From Rhodococcus sp. KBS0724 (GTDB taxonomy: Bacteria; Actinomycetota; Actinomycetes; Mycobacteriales; Mycobacteriaceae): a DNA stretch of 64,000 nt. Positions 10,481 to 19,252 of the stretch are shown piece after piece; positions within the stretch are counted from its first letter, which is position 1; every line of letters begins with the position of its first letter. Both the position numbers and the translations under genes were made by a program. A model generated the notes under the pieces. It was given only the letters and a program-made list of their open reading frames with translations, had not been told where the DNA came from and did not search any database. The stretch spans positions 62,001 to 126,000 of the forward strand of contig NZ_VCBX02000002.1 in the NCBI RefSeq assembly GCF_005938745.2, read 5' to 3'.

Positions 10481-11263
10481 ATGAACGCAGCACTTGAAGG
10501 CCGAGTCATCGTCGTGACCGGAGGTGCTAGGGGTCAAGGGCGAGAAGAAGCGGAGCTGATGGCAAGCGATGGTGCCACGGTCATCGTCACCGATGTGCTC
10601 GAACCTGAAGGGGATTTACCTGCGGGCGTCATCTACCGCCACCTCGATGTCACCTCACCTGAAGACTGGGCCATCCTGGCTGACGAACTTGAAAAGTCCT
10701 ACGGATCGATCTTCGGGTTGGTCAACAATGCCGGAATCGTCGGAGCACGGGGAAAGGCCGGCAGGCTCGAGAATATTGCGTTGGAGGACTGGAACAAGCT
10801 CATTGAGGTCAACACGACCGGACCGCTTCTGGCTATTCAGTCGATGTCGAAATTAATGACCACAGGCGAGGGGTCGATCGTCAATATCAGCTCGATCGCC
10901 GGTGTCGGTGCACATCTCGCAGCCGGTTACGGGGTCAGTAAATGGGCCCTTCGAGGGCTATCACGTATCGCCAGCATGGAATTGGGCCCCAGGGGAATCC
11001 GGGTGAACGCCATCTTGCCGGGATACATCCACTCGGACATGCAGCAACAGACTCCGCAAGACTTCATCGATGCGCATCTGAGCCTGATCCCGTTGGGCCG
11101 TGTCGGTGCTCCCACCGACGTAGCACCACTGGTTTCGTTCTTGATGTCCGATGGCGCCTCGTGGATCTCCGGTGTCGACATCCCCGTCGACGGAGGAGCT
11201 GTGGGCCACGTGGGACTTCGGATCATCTCCGACGCCATGACCGCCGCCACCAACGGCGCCTGA
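10481..11263 (+). CDS. Short-chain dehydrogenase/reductase (alcohol or hydroxysteroid type)
   Basis: A 260-residue classical SDR. It has the cofactor motif TGGARGQG near the N-terminus, NNAG, catalytic Ser in ISSIAG, and Tyr/Lys in YGVSK. An Asp at the end of the second strand (VTDVLEPEG) indicates NAD+. The ATG at 10481 is preferred over one at 10418 because the SDR fold starts there. It is the first of four same-strand genes (SDR, hydrolase, Baeyer-Villiger monooxygenase, transporter). Its probable role is to oxidise a secondary alcohol to the ketone used by the monooxygenase; the substrate is unknown. Confidence 0.88.
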   Translation: MNAALEGRVIVVTGGARGQGREEAELMASDGATVIVTDVLEPEGDLPAGVIYRHLDVTSPEDWAILADELEKSYGSIFGLVNNAGIVGARGKAGRLENIALEDWNKLIEVNTTGPLLAIQSMSKLMTTGEGSIVNISSIAGVGAHLAAGYGVSKWALRGLSRIASMELGPRGIRVNAILPGYIHSDMQQQTPQDFIDAHLSLIPLGRVGAPTDVAPLVSFLMSDGASWISGVDIPVDGGAVGHVGLRIISDAMTAATNGA

Positions 11264-11387
11264 CCGAAAAGTCGATCGCCTCCACCTTTCAGCGCTCCTC
11301 CTGCCGAAATCAGGTGGCTTACCGTTTGCCAGCGTGGTTCGACTCCGAGCAAGGGCACACGGTTCTATATCTCTCCGAAGGAGCTCC

Positions 11388-12548
11388 ATGACCACAGGTA
11401 CCCGCACTGCACTTGTCGACAAGTTCAGCTACCCGCTAGACATCGGAATGCCCGACACAGATATCAAAGCAACTAAGGCCGCGTTGCGGCAGTTCACGCT
11501 GCATCGACTTCACGCCTACGGAATCGAGATCGGCGACGGCCTGCGGTTGATGGAATTAGCCGCAGAGAACAATTCCTGGAGCCGATCAGCGACATCTCTC
11601 GCCGATCAAATCCTCGCCCGCGCCGAAGACCCTGAACTACCCAAAACCGTGCAGGGCCAAGCAGCATTATTCGCCCGGGCCTCGGCCCTGCAACGCATCA
11701 GCCAAGTCATGGACGTCGAGAACACACCAGAGCGACGAGCAACTTACCTCGCCGCGGCGGACAATTTCACACGCGCACGGGCACACGACTCCCGCTACGA
11801 ACATGTCGTCATCGACACGGCCGGCGGTCCGGTGACCGCATGGGTGATCACGCCCAACACTGCGGGTCCACATCCTGTAGCGCTTGTTCACGGAGGCGTC
11901 GACGGCTGGTCGATGGACTGGGAGGGCACCGCCCTACCACTCGTCGAGGAGGGTTTTCTCACGGTAATCCTCGATGGACCCGGCCAGGGCGAAACACGCT
12001 TCGTCTACGAGCACTACCTGACACCTGATTGGCTCGACTCCTACAAGCAAGTGTGCGAATACCTCCTCATACGCGCTGCTGGAATGCCCGTCACCGCTGT
12101 GGGGAACAGCATGGCCGGCGCGCTGGTCATCCTCATCGCGTCGAAATATCCGATCTTTGCCGCGGTGTGCAGCAATGGACCGGTCATCTCGATGGCCTCG
12201 ACATTGGTACGCCACAGCTACGCGAAGAAACTCTCGACATTCTGCGGCACGAATCCCCCAGATAAGCAGGTACGGGCGGTATTCGAATCCATGGAACTAT
12301 CGGTGGACCGGATCCAACTCACGTGTCCGTACCTGCTTCTCCAGGGAGACTCCGACCCCATGGTTTCGCTCGCGGACGGCGAGCGCCTGTTGAAACAAGT
12401 ACCTGCCGCTGACAAACAGATGGCGCTGTTCGAACGCGGCGAACACGTGATCAACCGCTATCCCGCCGATAAACACCACATCACCCGCACCTGGATGCGG
12501 GATCGCGTCGACCGTGCATTGCTCGCCGCATCGACACCTCGAATGTGA
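11388..12548 (+). CDS. Alpha/beta hydrolase with N-terminal helical domain (FrsA/pseudooxynicotine-hydrolase-like)
   Basis: A 386-residue hydrolase. The first 130 residues are a helical cap-like domain. The hydrolase core follows with VHGG (oxyanion region, 168-171), the nucleophile elbow GNSMAG (Ser 241), the acid in LLQGDSDPM (Asp 321 or 323) and the base His 353 in GEHV. The ATG at 11388 follows GAAGGAG with good spacing. It lies between the SDR and the Baeyer-Villiger monooxygenase, 27 bases upstream of the latter, so it probably hydrolyses the ester made by that enzyme. A C-C hydrolase role, as in 2,6-dihydroxypseudooxynicotine hydrolase, is an alternative. Confidence 0.85.
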   Translation: MTTGTRTALVDKFSYPLDIGMPDTDIKATKAALRQFTLHRLHAYGIEIGDGLRLMELAAENNSWSRSATSLADQILARAEDPELPKTVQGQAALFARASALQRISQVMDVENTPERRATYLAAADNFTRARAHDSRYEHVVIDTAGGPVTAWVITPNTAGPHPVALVHGGVDGWSMDWEGTALPLVEEGFLTVILDGPGQGETRFVYEHYLTPDWLDSYKQVCEYLLIRAAGMPVTAVGNSMAGALVILIASKYPIFAAVCSNGPVISMASTLVRHSYAKKLSTFCGTNPPDKQVRAVFESMELSVDRIQLTCPYLLLQGDSDPMVSLADGERLLKQVPAADKQMALFERGEHVINRYPADKHHITRTWMRDRVDRALLAASTPRM

Positions 12549-12575
12549 AACCCCATCAGACTGGAGATCCGAACG

Positions 12576-14507
12576 ATGACCAACCACAGGAACGAACGAC
12601 ATGCCGAGATCGTGGCTCTGCTTCGTGACGGCGACGCCCCCAGCCAACTGCTCACGCTATGCGAACTCACCGAAGATCTCAGTTTCATTGAGCGTTGGGG
12701 TTCTCACATCACCGGCGCGAACCCGTGGGACCACACTTTCACCGACACCGCGCTCGACGCGATTCACGGCCACCTCGCCGATGCCATTCTCGACTGCGAC
12801 ATGGCCACTGAACCAGCCCAGCCGCTGGTAGACACCTTGCTCGATCACGCCCGCGGGGCGGTGCTGCCAGCTGCCGAACATGCCATGTTGTACAAAGAGA
12901 TGGGGCTTTTCGAGACCGGCGAGGTGGAGTGGTCCGCTGATCGCCCCTACCATGCCGATGAATTTCGTGTGCTGATCATCGGCGCGGGGCTATCCGGGAT
13001 CGTTGCGGCTCGTCGCTTCAAACGGCTGGGAATCGCATTCGAGGTCGTGGAGAAAAGCGACAACTCCGGTGGAACCTGGCACCACAACACCTACCCCGGA
13101 TGCGGCGTCGACATCGCCAGCCACTACTTCTCCTACTCATTCGCCCCCAATTCCCAGTGGGAGCGTTACTACGCCAAGCAGCCTGAGATCCTCGCGTACC
13201 TTCGTCGGTGCGTGGAAACTGAAAAGCTCTCCGACTCCATCAGCTACAACACGGAAGTCCTGTCTGCGGAGTGGTCGGAACACGACCGTATGTGGCTGGT
13301 GACGACTCGCACAGCCGACGGACGAGCACGAACGATTCGCGCCAACATCGTGGTCAGTGCGACCGGACTGCTCCACCGTCCCAGCATTCCTGACCTCCCC
13401 GGTCTGGCGGACTTCGAGGGCCCGTACTTCCACGCCGCCGAATGGGACCATTCGGTCAAGGTAGAGGGTAAACGAGTTGCGCTGATCGGCACGGGCGCCA
13501 GCGGAAACCAGATCGGTCCGGCAGTGGCCCCAGTCGTCGAGAACCTCACCGTCTTTCAACGAAGCCCCCAGTGGAACGTCGGCGTCCAGAACTACAGTCA
13601 TGACGTCTCCGCCGGCGAGAAATGGTTATTGGCCAATGTGCCCGCCTATGCGCGCTGGTTCCGTGCCCGCACCCTGCTCTCGCAGAACGATGTCATGCGC
13701 CCAGCCCAGACAGTTGACCCCACGTGGAACAGTGACGACGGCTCGATCAGCGCCGAGAATGCCCGGATGCGCGAAGCTCTCACCCAGTACATCGTTGACG
13801 AACTCGGTGACCGCCAAGACCTTCTGCCGAAGGTGCTACCCGACTATCCACCCTTCACCAAGCGAATGCTGCGCGACAACGGCTGGTACCGAATGTTGCG
13901 ACGCGAAAATGTCGAATTGGTGAACTGTCGAACCCCCCGTTTCGACGGGGACGCAATCATCGACGACGACGGACAGCGCCACCCTGTAGACGTCGCCGTA
14001 TTCGCGACCGGATTCGAAGCGTCGAAGATGTTGGCCTCGTACTCGATCTACGGTCGCGGTGGGCAGTCCATTCGCGACGTGTGGGGCGACGACGACCCCC
14101 GTGCCTACTTAGGAATGACGGTGCCCGGCTTCCCGAACTTCTTCATCATGTACGGCCCCAACACCAACATCGGGACCGGCGGAAGTATTTTCTTTCAAGC
14201 CGAGGTCTGGTCGCGATACATCGCAGACATGGTCAAGACCATGATCGAACGCGACGTCGACGTCATCGAGGTCACCGAGCATGCCTCCAACGACTACAAT
14301 CACCAGCTCGACCAGCGACTCGGTGAGATGGTCTGGTCCGTTTCCCCGGCCGGTACCTGGTACCGCAACAGCACCGGTCGCGTCACCACCAATATGCCGT
14401 GGACCTCCTTCGAATACTGGGCCATGACCCAGAAGGTGAACCTCGACGACTTCACTCTCACCAGTGACAACACAACCTCCCTTTCCGAAACCGCCCCGCC
14501 CCGGTAA
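12576..14507 (+). CDS. Baeyer-Villiger monooxygenase, 4-hydroxyacetophenone-monooxygenase type
   Basis: A 643-residue flavoprotein. About 130 N-terminal residues form the extra domain seen in HAPMO but not in cyclohexanone monooxygenase. Then come the FAD Rossmann motif IIGAGLSG (134-141), GGTWHHNTYPG, the Baeyer-Villiger fingerprint F-x-G-x3-H-x3-W-D (280-291) and the NADPH Rossmann motif IGTGASG (304-310). The late motif PNTNIGTGGSIFF matches HAPMO-type enzymes. It should insert one oxygen next to a ketone using NADPH and O2. With the SDR and hydrolase upstream it forms an alcohol-ketone-ester-acid module. An aryl ketone substrate is likely but not proven. Confidence 0.93.
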   Translation: MTNHRNERHAEIVALLRDGDAPSQLLTLCELTEDLSFIERWGSHITGANPWDHTFTDTALDAIHGHLADAILDCDMATEPAQPLVDTLLDHARGAVLPAAEHAMLYKEMGLFETGEVEWSADRPYHADEFRVLIIGAGLSGIVAARRFKRLGIAFEVVEKSDNSGGTWHHNTYPGCGVDIASHYFSYSFAPNSQWERYYAKQPEILAYLRRCVETEKLSDSISYNTEVLSAEWSEHDRMWLVTTRTADGRARTIRANIVVSATGLLHRPSIPDLPGLADFEGPYFHAAEWDHSVKVEGKRVALIGTGASGNQIGPAVAPVVENLTVFQRSPQWNVGVQNYSHDVSAGEKWLLANVPAYARWFRARTLLSQNDVMRPAQTVDPTWNSDDGSISAENARMREALTQYIVDELGDRQDLLPKVLPDYPPFTKRMLRDNGWYRMLRRENVELVNCRTPRFDGDAIIDDDGQRHPVDVAVFATGFEASKMLASYSIYGRGGQSIRDVWGDDDPRAYLGMTVPGFPNFFIMYGPNTNIGTGGSIFFQAEVWSRYIADMVKTMIERDVDVIEVTEHASNDYNHQLDQRLGEMVWSVSPAGTWYRNSTGRVTTNMPWTSFEYWAMTQKVNLDDFTLTSDNTTSLSETAPPR

Positions 14508-14536
14508 CGGAGCCCTGACATCGAAGGTTGACCTCC

Positions 14537-15877
14537 ATGACTCTTCACGGCGACACTGAAACCATTCCTCCTGACTCGCTACCCACTGTGGAACGCTCCC
14601 ACCGCCGGGCGTGGGCCGTCACGGCCATGCTCGTTGCCTTGGCCCTGGTGAACTGGGCCGACAAAGCCGTACTCGGTCTGGTCGCCGTCCCATTGATGGA
14701 AGATCTGAACATCAACGCCAGCCAGTACGGTCTGCTGGCCAGTTCGATCTATTTCCTGTTCTCCCTGGCCGCGGTTGGAGCCGGATTCCTTGCCAACAAG
14801 CGCAGCATGAAGTGGCTACTGTTCATCATGGTCGCGATCTGGTCGGTCAGCCAGTTCTCAATCTGGTTGGCTCCGGGTTTCGCAGTCATTCTGATATCGC
14901 GGATCGTGCTCGGTCTCGGCGAAGGCCCGTCAGCCGGCCTGTCGTTTCACACGGCCACCCAATGGTTTCGAGACAACGAACGTACCTTTCCCATCGCGCT
15001 GCAAAACGTCGGCGCCTTCGGCGGTATCGCCGTCGCAGCACCAGCACTGACCTGGGTCATCAGCAACCACGATTGGCACTGGGCTTTCTTCGCTGTAGGT
15101 GTCGCCGGAATTGTCTGGATGGGCATCTGGTACTTCGTGGGCAAAGACGGCCCGTACACCGGATCAGCGAAGAGCGCCGAACTGAGCGGCTCCGTTTTCG
15201 AAGGAACCGGCAGAGTTCCCTACAAGACCCTGCTGCTGAGTCGCACCTACATCGGTACCGTCTGCGTGGGTCTGGCCGCCTACTGGGCGCTCGCCATCGT
15301 TTCAGCCTGGCTTCCCGCATTCCTACGCAAGGCACAGGGCTACTCGGCGCAAGGAGCATCGACCATCGTCATGTCGGTATCCTTGACGGCAATCTTCTTC
15401 CTCATCACTCAGGCGTTCACCACCCGAACCATGATGAAAAATGGCGTCAGCAGTCGCTTCGCGCGTGGATTCATGGCCGCCGGCAGCGTAACCCTCGCTG
15501 GCATCTTCATCGTCATCAGCACGCAACTCGCCCCAGGCATCTGGCAGATCGTCGCGCTCTGTATCGGTTTCGGACTCGGCCTGGTGGCGTTCACCACCGG
15601 GGCAACTTTGATATCGGAGTTCGTTCCTGTCCTTCAGCGCGGTGCCGCGCTGGGCATCTACGTCGCCGTCATCACCCTCAGCGGCGTCATCTGCCCGACT
15701 GTGTTCGGCTGGATCGTCGACGCGGCGGGCGATGGCTCGGGCTACACCGAAGCATTTATCGTTTCCGGCGTTCTCGTACTAATCGGTGGAATCGCCGGTC
15801 TGCTACTGATCAATCCTGGCCGAGAAGCTGATCGAATCAGGCGATTACTGCAACCGAGCGACCCTATCGGACACTAA
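14537..15877 (+). CDS. MFS transporter, anion:cation symporter-like
   Basis: A 446-residue membrane protein with about twelve hydrophobic segments. NWADKAVLGLVAVPLMEDL in the first segment and the loop around FLANKRSMKW fit the ACS/phthalate-type branch of the MFS. The ATG at 14537 is chosen because GAAGG precedes it by nine bases; a TTG nine bases upstream is less likely. It begins 30 bases after the monooxygenase stop, so it is probably co-transcribed and imports the substrate of the module, perhaps an organic acid or aromatic compound. Confidence 0.88.
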   Translation: MTLHGDTETIPPDSLPTVERSHRRAWAVTAMLVALALVNWADKAVLGLVAVPLMEDLNINASQYGLLASSIYFLFSLAAVGAGFLANKRSMKWLLFIMVAIWSVSQFSIWLAPGFAVILISRIVLGLGEGPSAGLSFHTATQWFRDNERTFPIALQNVGAFGGIAVAAPALTWVISNHDWHWAFFAVGVAGIVWMGIWYFVGKDGPYTGSAKSAELSGSVFEGTGRVPYKTLLLSRTYIGTVCVGLAAYWALAIVSAWLPAFLRKAQGYSAQGASTIVMSVSLTAIFFLITQAFTTRTMMKNGVSSRFARGFMAAGSVTLAGIFIVISTQLAPGIWQIVALCIGFGLGLVAFTTGATLISEFVPVLQRGAALGIYVAVITLSGVICPTVFGWIVDAAGDGSGYTEAFIVSGVLVLIGGIAGLLLINPGREADRIRRLLQPSDPIGH

Positions 15878-15904
15878 CCTGCCGTCGGTGAATACTGGGG
15901 CACT

Positions 15905-16474
15905 TCAGCTTTCGGAAATGAAGTGCCCCAGCTCCGCCATCTGCTCATCCGTCAGCTCCATACCGCGAGCCAAGGTTTCCTTGAAGAACATCCACCCGAA
16001 ATTCATGCACACCTCCCGCACGATGTGCGCCTTGGCTTCCAACTCGGACACCTCGGGATGATGCGCAAGAATGGCTTCGAGCTCGTGATTAAGTACCGGA
16101 TATGTCCAACCCAGCGAGTTGTAGGACGCACCGCCATCCGCGGAGAAATTTGCTGCGGCACGCCACCACATTTCGTGCCCTTCGAAAGTCAACCGCGGCA
16201 AGGCAACAGAGCGATCCACAGTGTCGTCACGGTGCTTGATGTAGCCGGAAGTCAGTTGCTGCATAGCCTCGAGGAACAGCGCATCCTTGGACTCGAAATA
16301 GTGATAGATCAACCCGTAATGGACCCCTGACTCCTTAGCGACCTGTTTACCCGTGATGCCGCTCGGCGGACGTTGGGCAAGCAACCGCTGAGCTGCTCGG
16401 ACAAGCTCGGTCCGCGAGTCCGTATCACCGCTGACCTTGTCCGCAGTAGTCACCTTTTTCGAACCTGTCACCAT
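15905..16474 (-). CDS. TetR-family regulator
   Basis: About 190 residues. The N-terminal helix-turn-helix reads ITGKQVAKESGVHYGLIYHYFESKDALF, and the C-terminal ligand domain is variable. It is convergent with the transporter gene, leaving only 27 bases between the stops. It is the obvious candidate to control the SDR-hydrolase-BVMO-transporter operon, by analogy with similar catabolic modules. The ATG at 16474 is preferred to a further upstream start in an Arg-rich stretch. Confidence 0.85.
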   Translation of the reverse strand: MVTGSKKVTTADKVSGDTDSRTELVRAAQRLLAQRPPSGITGKQVAKESGVHYGLIYHYFESKDALFLEAMQQLTSGYIKHRDDTVDRSVALPRLTFEGHEMWWRAAANFSADGGASYNSLGWTYPVLNHELEAILAHHPEVSELEAKAHIVREVCMNFGWMFFKETLARGMELTDEQMAELGHFISES

Positions 16475-16539
16475 TCGACCCCTACCTCTCGCCCGGCGCA
16501 CCCTTCACTGGCACAGTTACCGACACCCTCACAGTACGC

Positions 16540-16576
16540 CTGTTCGGGTCTATTCAATGGCTGTTCGGGTGTATTC
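16540..16576 (+). repeat. Two 16-base direct repeats before a small HTH gene
   Basis: CTGTTCGGGTCTATTC at 16540-16555 and CTGTTCGGGTGTATTC at 16561-16576 differ at one base and are 21 bases apart, that is two helical turns. They lie directly upstream of the small HTH gene, which fits an autoregulatory operator. Confidence 0.75.
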
Positions 16577-16583
16577 TTTTCCC

Positions 16584-16838
16584 GTGACGATACGGGGTTT
16601 GTCGATAGGCGAGTTCGCCGCCCGGACGGGTTACTCGGTGAACACCATGAAAAGCTATCGCGCCAAAGACATGTTGCCACCAGCCGATTTTCAAATAGGT
16701 TCGATCGACGGGTGGCTACCCGAGACGGTCGACCGCTGGGCATCGACCCGCCCGGGTCGAGATAACAAATGTTCCCCCCGTACTCACAACCAGGTCGACG
16801 ACAAATTTACCGGCCCCTTCCGATCGCAAAGTAGGTGA
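16584..16838 (+). CDS. Small helix-turn-helix protein (excisionase/MerR-like)
   Basis: An 84-residue protein that starts at a GTG. The segment LSIGEFAARTGYSVNTMKSYRAKDMLPPAD is a winged-helix HTH of the AlpA/excisionase type, followed by VDRWASTRPGR, which is typical for such regulators. An ATG at 16557 is an alternative but would overlap the second direct repeat. The tail after residue 60 is basic and low in structure. Its target may be the pair of repeats just upstream. Confidence 0.6.
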   Translation: MTIRGLSIGEFAARTGYSVNTMKSYRAKDMLPPADFQIGSIDGWLPETVDRWASTRPGRDNKCSPRTHNQVDDKFTGPFRSQSR

Positions 16839-17547
16839 ACCGGTGCGATCGACGGTGAGACTGGGCGGGCCGCGACGCCCCAAAGCAACGCCGCACCGCC
16901 TGCGCGAGGGATCAGTGAGAGCACCGAGTTGCGCACTGCCAGGAGGTCGACCACTTTCGTTGCACCCGATGAACTTCGGGTCCGGCAGGCTTCGGAGTTA
17001 GTGGCGCCGACCGTTCGATGTTCTGAACGCTCAGCGCGATTGACTTTCGAACTAGCTCGACGTGACCACCCTGTTGGAACCTGCGCAAACTAGGCGTCCG
17101 CTCGGGATTGTACGAACACGATGAGGGCAGCACCTGCCAGACCGCGAGGGCGACAAGGATTTTGACGACGGGGTGATCGAGCGTGCCCAGACTAAGCTAC
17201 CGGGGTTGCGGAGTTGATTCCTGCCGCCGGCAGTAAATGCGAGTTGAAATCTACGAGTTGTTCCGTCCAACAATCTATTTCAGTGCGTAGTGACACTTAC
17301 CAGCTTGTCGGCAGAAAAATTGGCGCTGAAGCCGGATGGTATACAGAGCGTTGATCTGGCCAAGTCCACCATCGAATCCTCGACTCTTTCTCCCCCCGCT
17401 GCGCCATAAATCCGTGAACGCACTCAAAAGTTGACTTTCGTGTGACCCGTCCAACATGATTGTGTACGCACAGCGAAACATATGTACGCATTGCGTACAT
17501 GACAAGCCTGTGCAGTAAGCCTGATGTCACGCTTGGAAAGGCGAACA
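16839..17547. other. Gene-free stretch
   Basis: About 700 bases with no convincing gene on either strand. Some short frames exist but none shows family motifs or a ribosome binding site. The last 100 bases are AT-richer, with repeated TACGCA (for example GTACGCA and GCGTACA around 17464-17500), and probably hold the promoter of the downstream lipoprotein gene. Confidence 0.5.
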
Positions 17548-18612
17548 ATGAAAAACTCGGTTCTTCGCACACCGCTTCGCACCCGCAGGATTGCGCTCGG
17601 CCTCGCAGGCGTCGTGTGCGTGATGAGCGCGGGTTGCACATCGTCCCAATCTCCCGAGGCCGCACCGGTTTCCGGCTCCAACGGGCCGACAACTACCGAA
17701 ACGGTAAGCCAGCACCCAGCTGCAACGACGCCGAGCGGCAACGAGATGCGGGTGACCTTGCTTGGAACCGGCAGCCCAGTCCCGAGCATCACTCGTTTCG
17801 GCATGTCCACACTGGTCCAGGCCAACGGACTGAATTTGGTCTTCGATGCAGGACGCGGCGCAACCACTCGGCTGACGCAAGCTGGCGTCCCCCTGGGACA
17901 GATCGACGGAGTCTTCCTGACCCACTTCCATTCCGATCACGTCAACGGCCTGTCCGACATGTGGCTGAGCGGGTTCATCCCGGCGCTCGGCGGACGCGAA
18001 GGCAACTTCGACCTGTACGGACCGATAGGCGTGAAGAATATCGGTGACGGGCTCATGCAGACCTTCCGCAACGACGTCGACGTCCGGGTCGCGGACGCCG
18101 AAGTGGACCCTGCCACGACGGGGATCGTTTCCCACGAGTTCGAAGCTAACCGAGTCATTTTCGATCGCGATGGAGTCGCCGTAACCATGTTCAAGGTGCA
18201 ACACGACCCGAACAGCGCCATCGAACCGGCCGTCGGCTACCGCATCGACTACGCCGACAAATCTGTACTCATCAGCGGCGACACCGTGCCGGTTGAGAAC
18301 GTGATCCGCTACGGCACAGGCGTCGACGTACTGATTCACGAGGTCGCCGACTTCCAAGACCCCGCCGCCCTTCCTAAGGTTTACGCACACCACACCAATC
18401 CACGACAGGCAGGCGAAATCTTCACCGCAACCCGCCCAGGCATGGCGGTATACAGCCACATCGTCAACGGCATCCCGGGACGGGTAGCCGGCATCCCGGA
18501 CGAAACCCTGATCGAACGGACCCGAGAGAGCTACGACGGACCCTTGACCGTCGGTCAGGACCTCATGAGCTTCCAGATCACCGACGATGAAGTCAACATC
18601 AGCCAGCCCTGA
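17548..18612 (+). CDS. Lipoprotein metallo-beta-lactamase-fold hydrolase
   Basis: A 354-residue exported protein. The N-terminus has basic residues (RTPLRTRR), a hydrophobic stretch and a lipobox ending in MSAGC, followed by a Ser/Thr/Pro-rich linker. The MBL domain starts with VTLLGTGSP. Zn ligands are visible in THFHSDHVNGL (HxHxDH) and SGDTVP (Asp), with late His residues in VYAHHTN and YSHIV. This resembles RNase Z-like and arylsulfatase-like exported hydrolases. The ATG at 17548 follows GGAAAGG. It is a paralogue of the partial gene at 2-520. The substrate is unknown; a lactone or sulfate ester is possible. Confidence 0.88.
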   Translation: MKNSVLRTPLRTRRIALGLAGVVCVMSAGCTSSQSPEAAPVSGSNGPTTTETVSQHPAATTPSGNEMRVTLLGTGSPVPSITRFGMSTLVQANGLNLVFDAGRGATTRLTQAGVPLGQIDGVFLTHFHSDHVNGLSDMWLSGFIPALGGREGNFDLYGPIGVKNIGDGLMQTFRNDVDVRVADAEVDPATTGIVSHEFEANRVIFDRDGVAVTMFKVQHDPNSAIEPAVGYRIDYADKSVLISGDTVPVENVIRYGTGVDVLIHEVADFQDPAALPKVYAHHTNPRQAGEIFTATRPGMAVYSHIVNGIPGRVAGIPDETLIERTRESYDGPLTVGQDLMSFQITDDEVNISQP

Positions 18613-18967
18613 CCTTCGCCAAGACCATCCATCACCTCGCGCATCACGCACACTGAGGACCAGCGGGAACATACGAAGGCAAACAGTGCTTGACGCGACA
18701 ACGAACTTTGCCCTCACCGCGGCACCCCAATACGGACGCACATCCTCCGGGCCGCGCTAGTACACCTCACGCCATGGCACGAGTTCAACCGTTCGATGAG
18801 AAAAGCCTTGCTGTCCACTGCTGCCTCGACCGGACGGGCGAGGTGCGCCAGACGTCCGGCATTCCACTAAGGTCACGCGGCGAACACCGAAACCGATCGC
18901 CACAACGACCCTGGCGACCACGCGAAAGTCCTCCACAGCGTCCGCGTCGGTGACATCCACCGAACGG

Positions 18968-19053
18968 AGGCAGGCAGCACCCGCCGGTTTCTCCGGCGAC
19001 CTCATCGTTGGCAAAGACTTGATTTAGATCAGCGTCGGAGAGCAAACCGGTTG
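18968..19053 (+). pseudogene. Decayed 3' end of a third MBL hydrolase gene
   Basis: The frame reads AGFSGDLIVGKDLI, a TAG stop, then ISVGEQTG and TGA. This closely parallels AGFSGDLIVGEDLMEIGVGKRTN at the end of the gene at 2-520, including the TTGATCGAT that follows the stop. Nothing else of the gene can be recognised upstream. The rest of 18613-19252 (about 640 bases) contains no other gene I can support. Confidence 0.75.
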
Positions 19054-19252
19054 ATCGATGCCGTGCCTGCTCGGGGGCAGGAACCGGTAGTAGCACCAAT
19101 CCGTGACGCGGCGCATCACACCAACGTCAACGCCGCCGAACAGACACTGCGGCGGTGCCAAGTAACGCGCCTGCTCCTGGCAAGGAATCAGCGACCAAAT
19201 CCTCGGCGTTCTCCCCGAACAATGCTAGCTGGCGATGCAGTCCCGAAACTCC

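Noticed and set aside
11388..12548. The alpha/beta hydrolase as the missing NicD deformylase
   Set aside because: It is more than 11 kb from the NicX operon, on the other strand, and fits tightly into the Baeyer-Villiger module.
14611..15831. A second plus-strand frame inside the MFS transporter gene
   Set aside because: Its product is Arg-rich and not hydrophobic; the transporter frame is clearly the real one.
17527..18741. A long minus-strand open frame (about 400 codons) across the MBL lipoprotein gene
   Set aside because: It is antisense to a gene with a lipobox and full Zn motif and has no family motifs or ribosome binding site; it arises from codon bias in GC-rich DNA.
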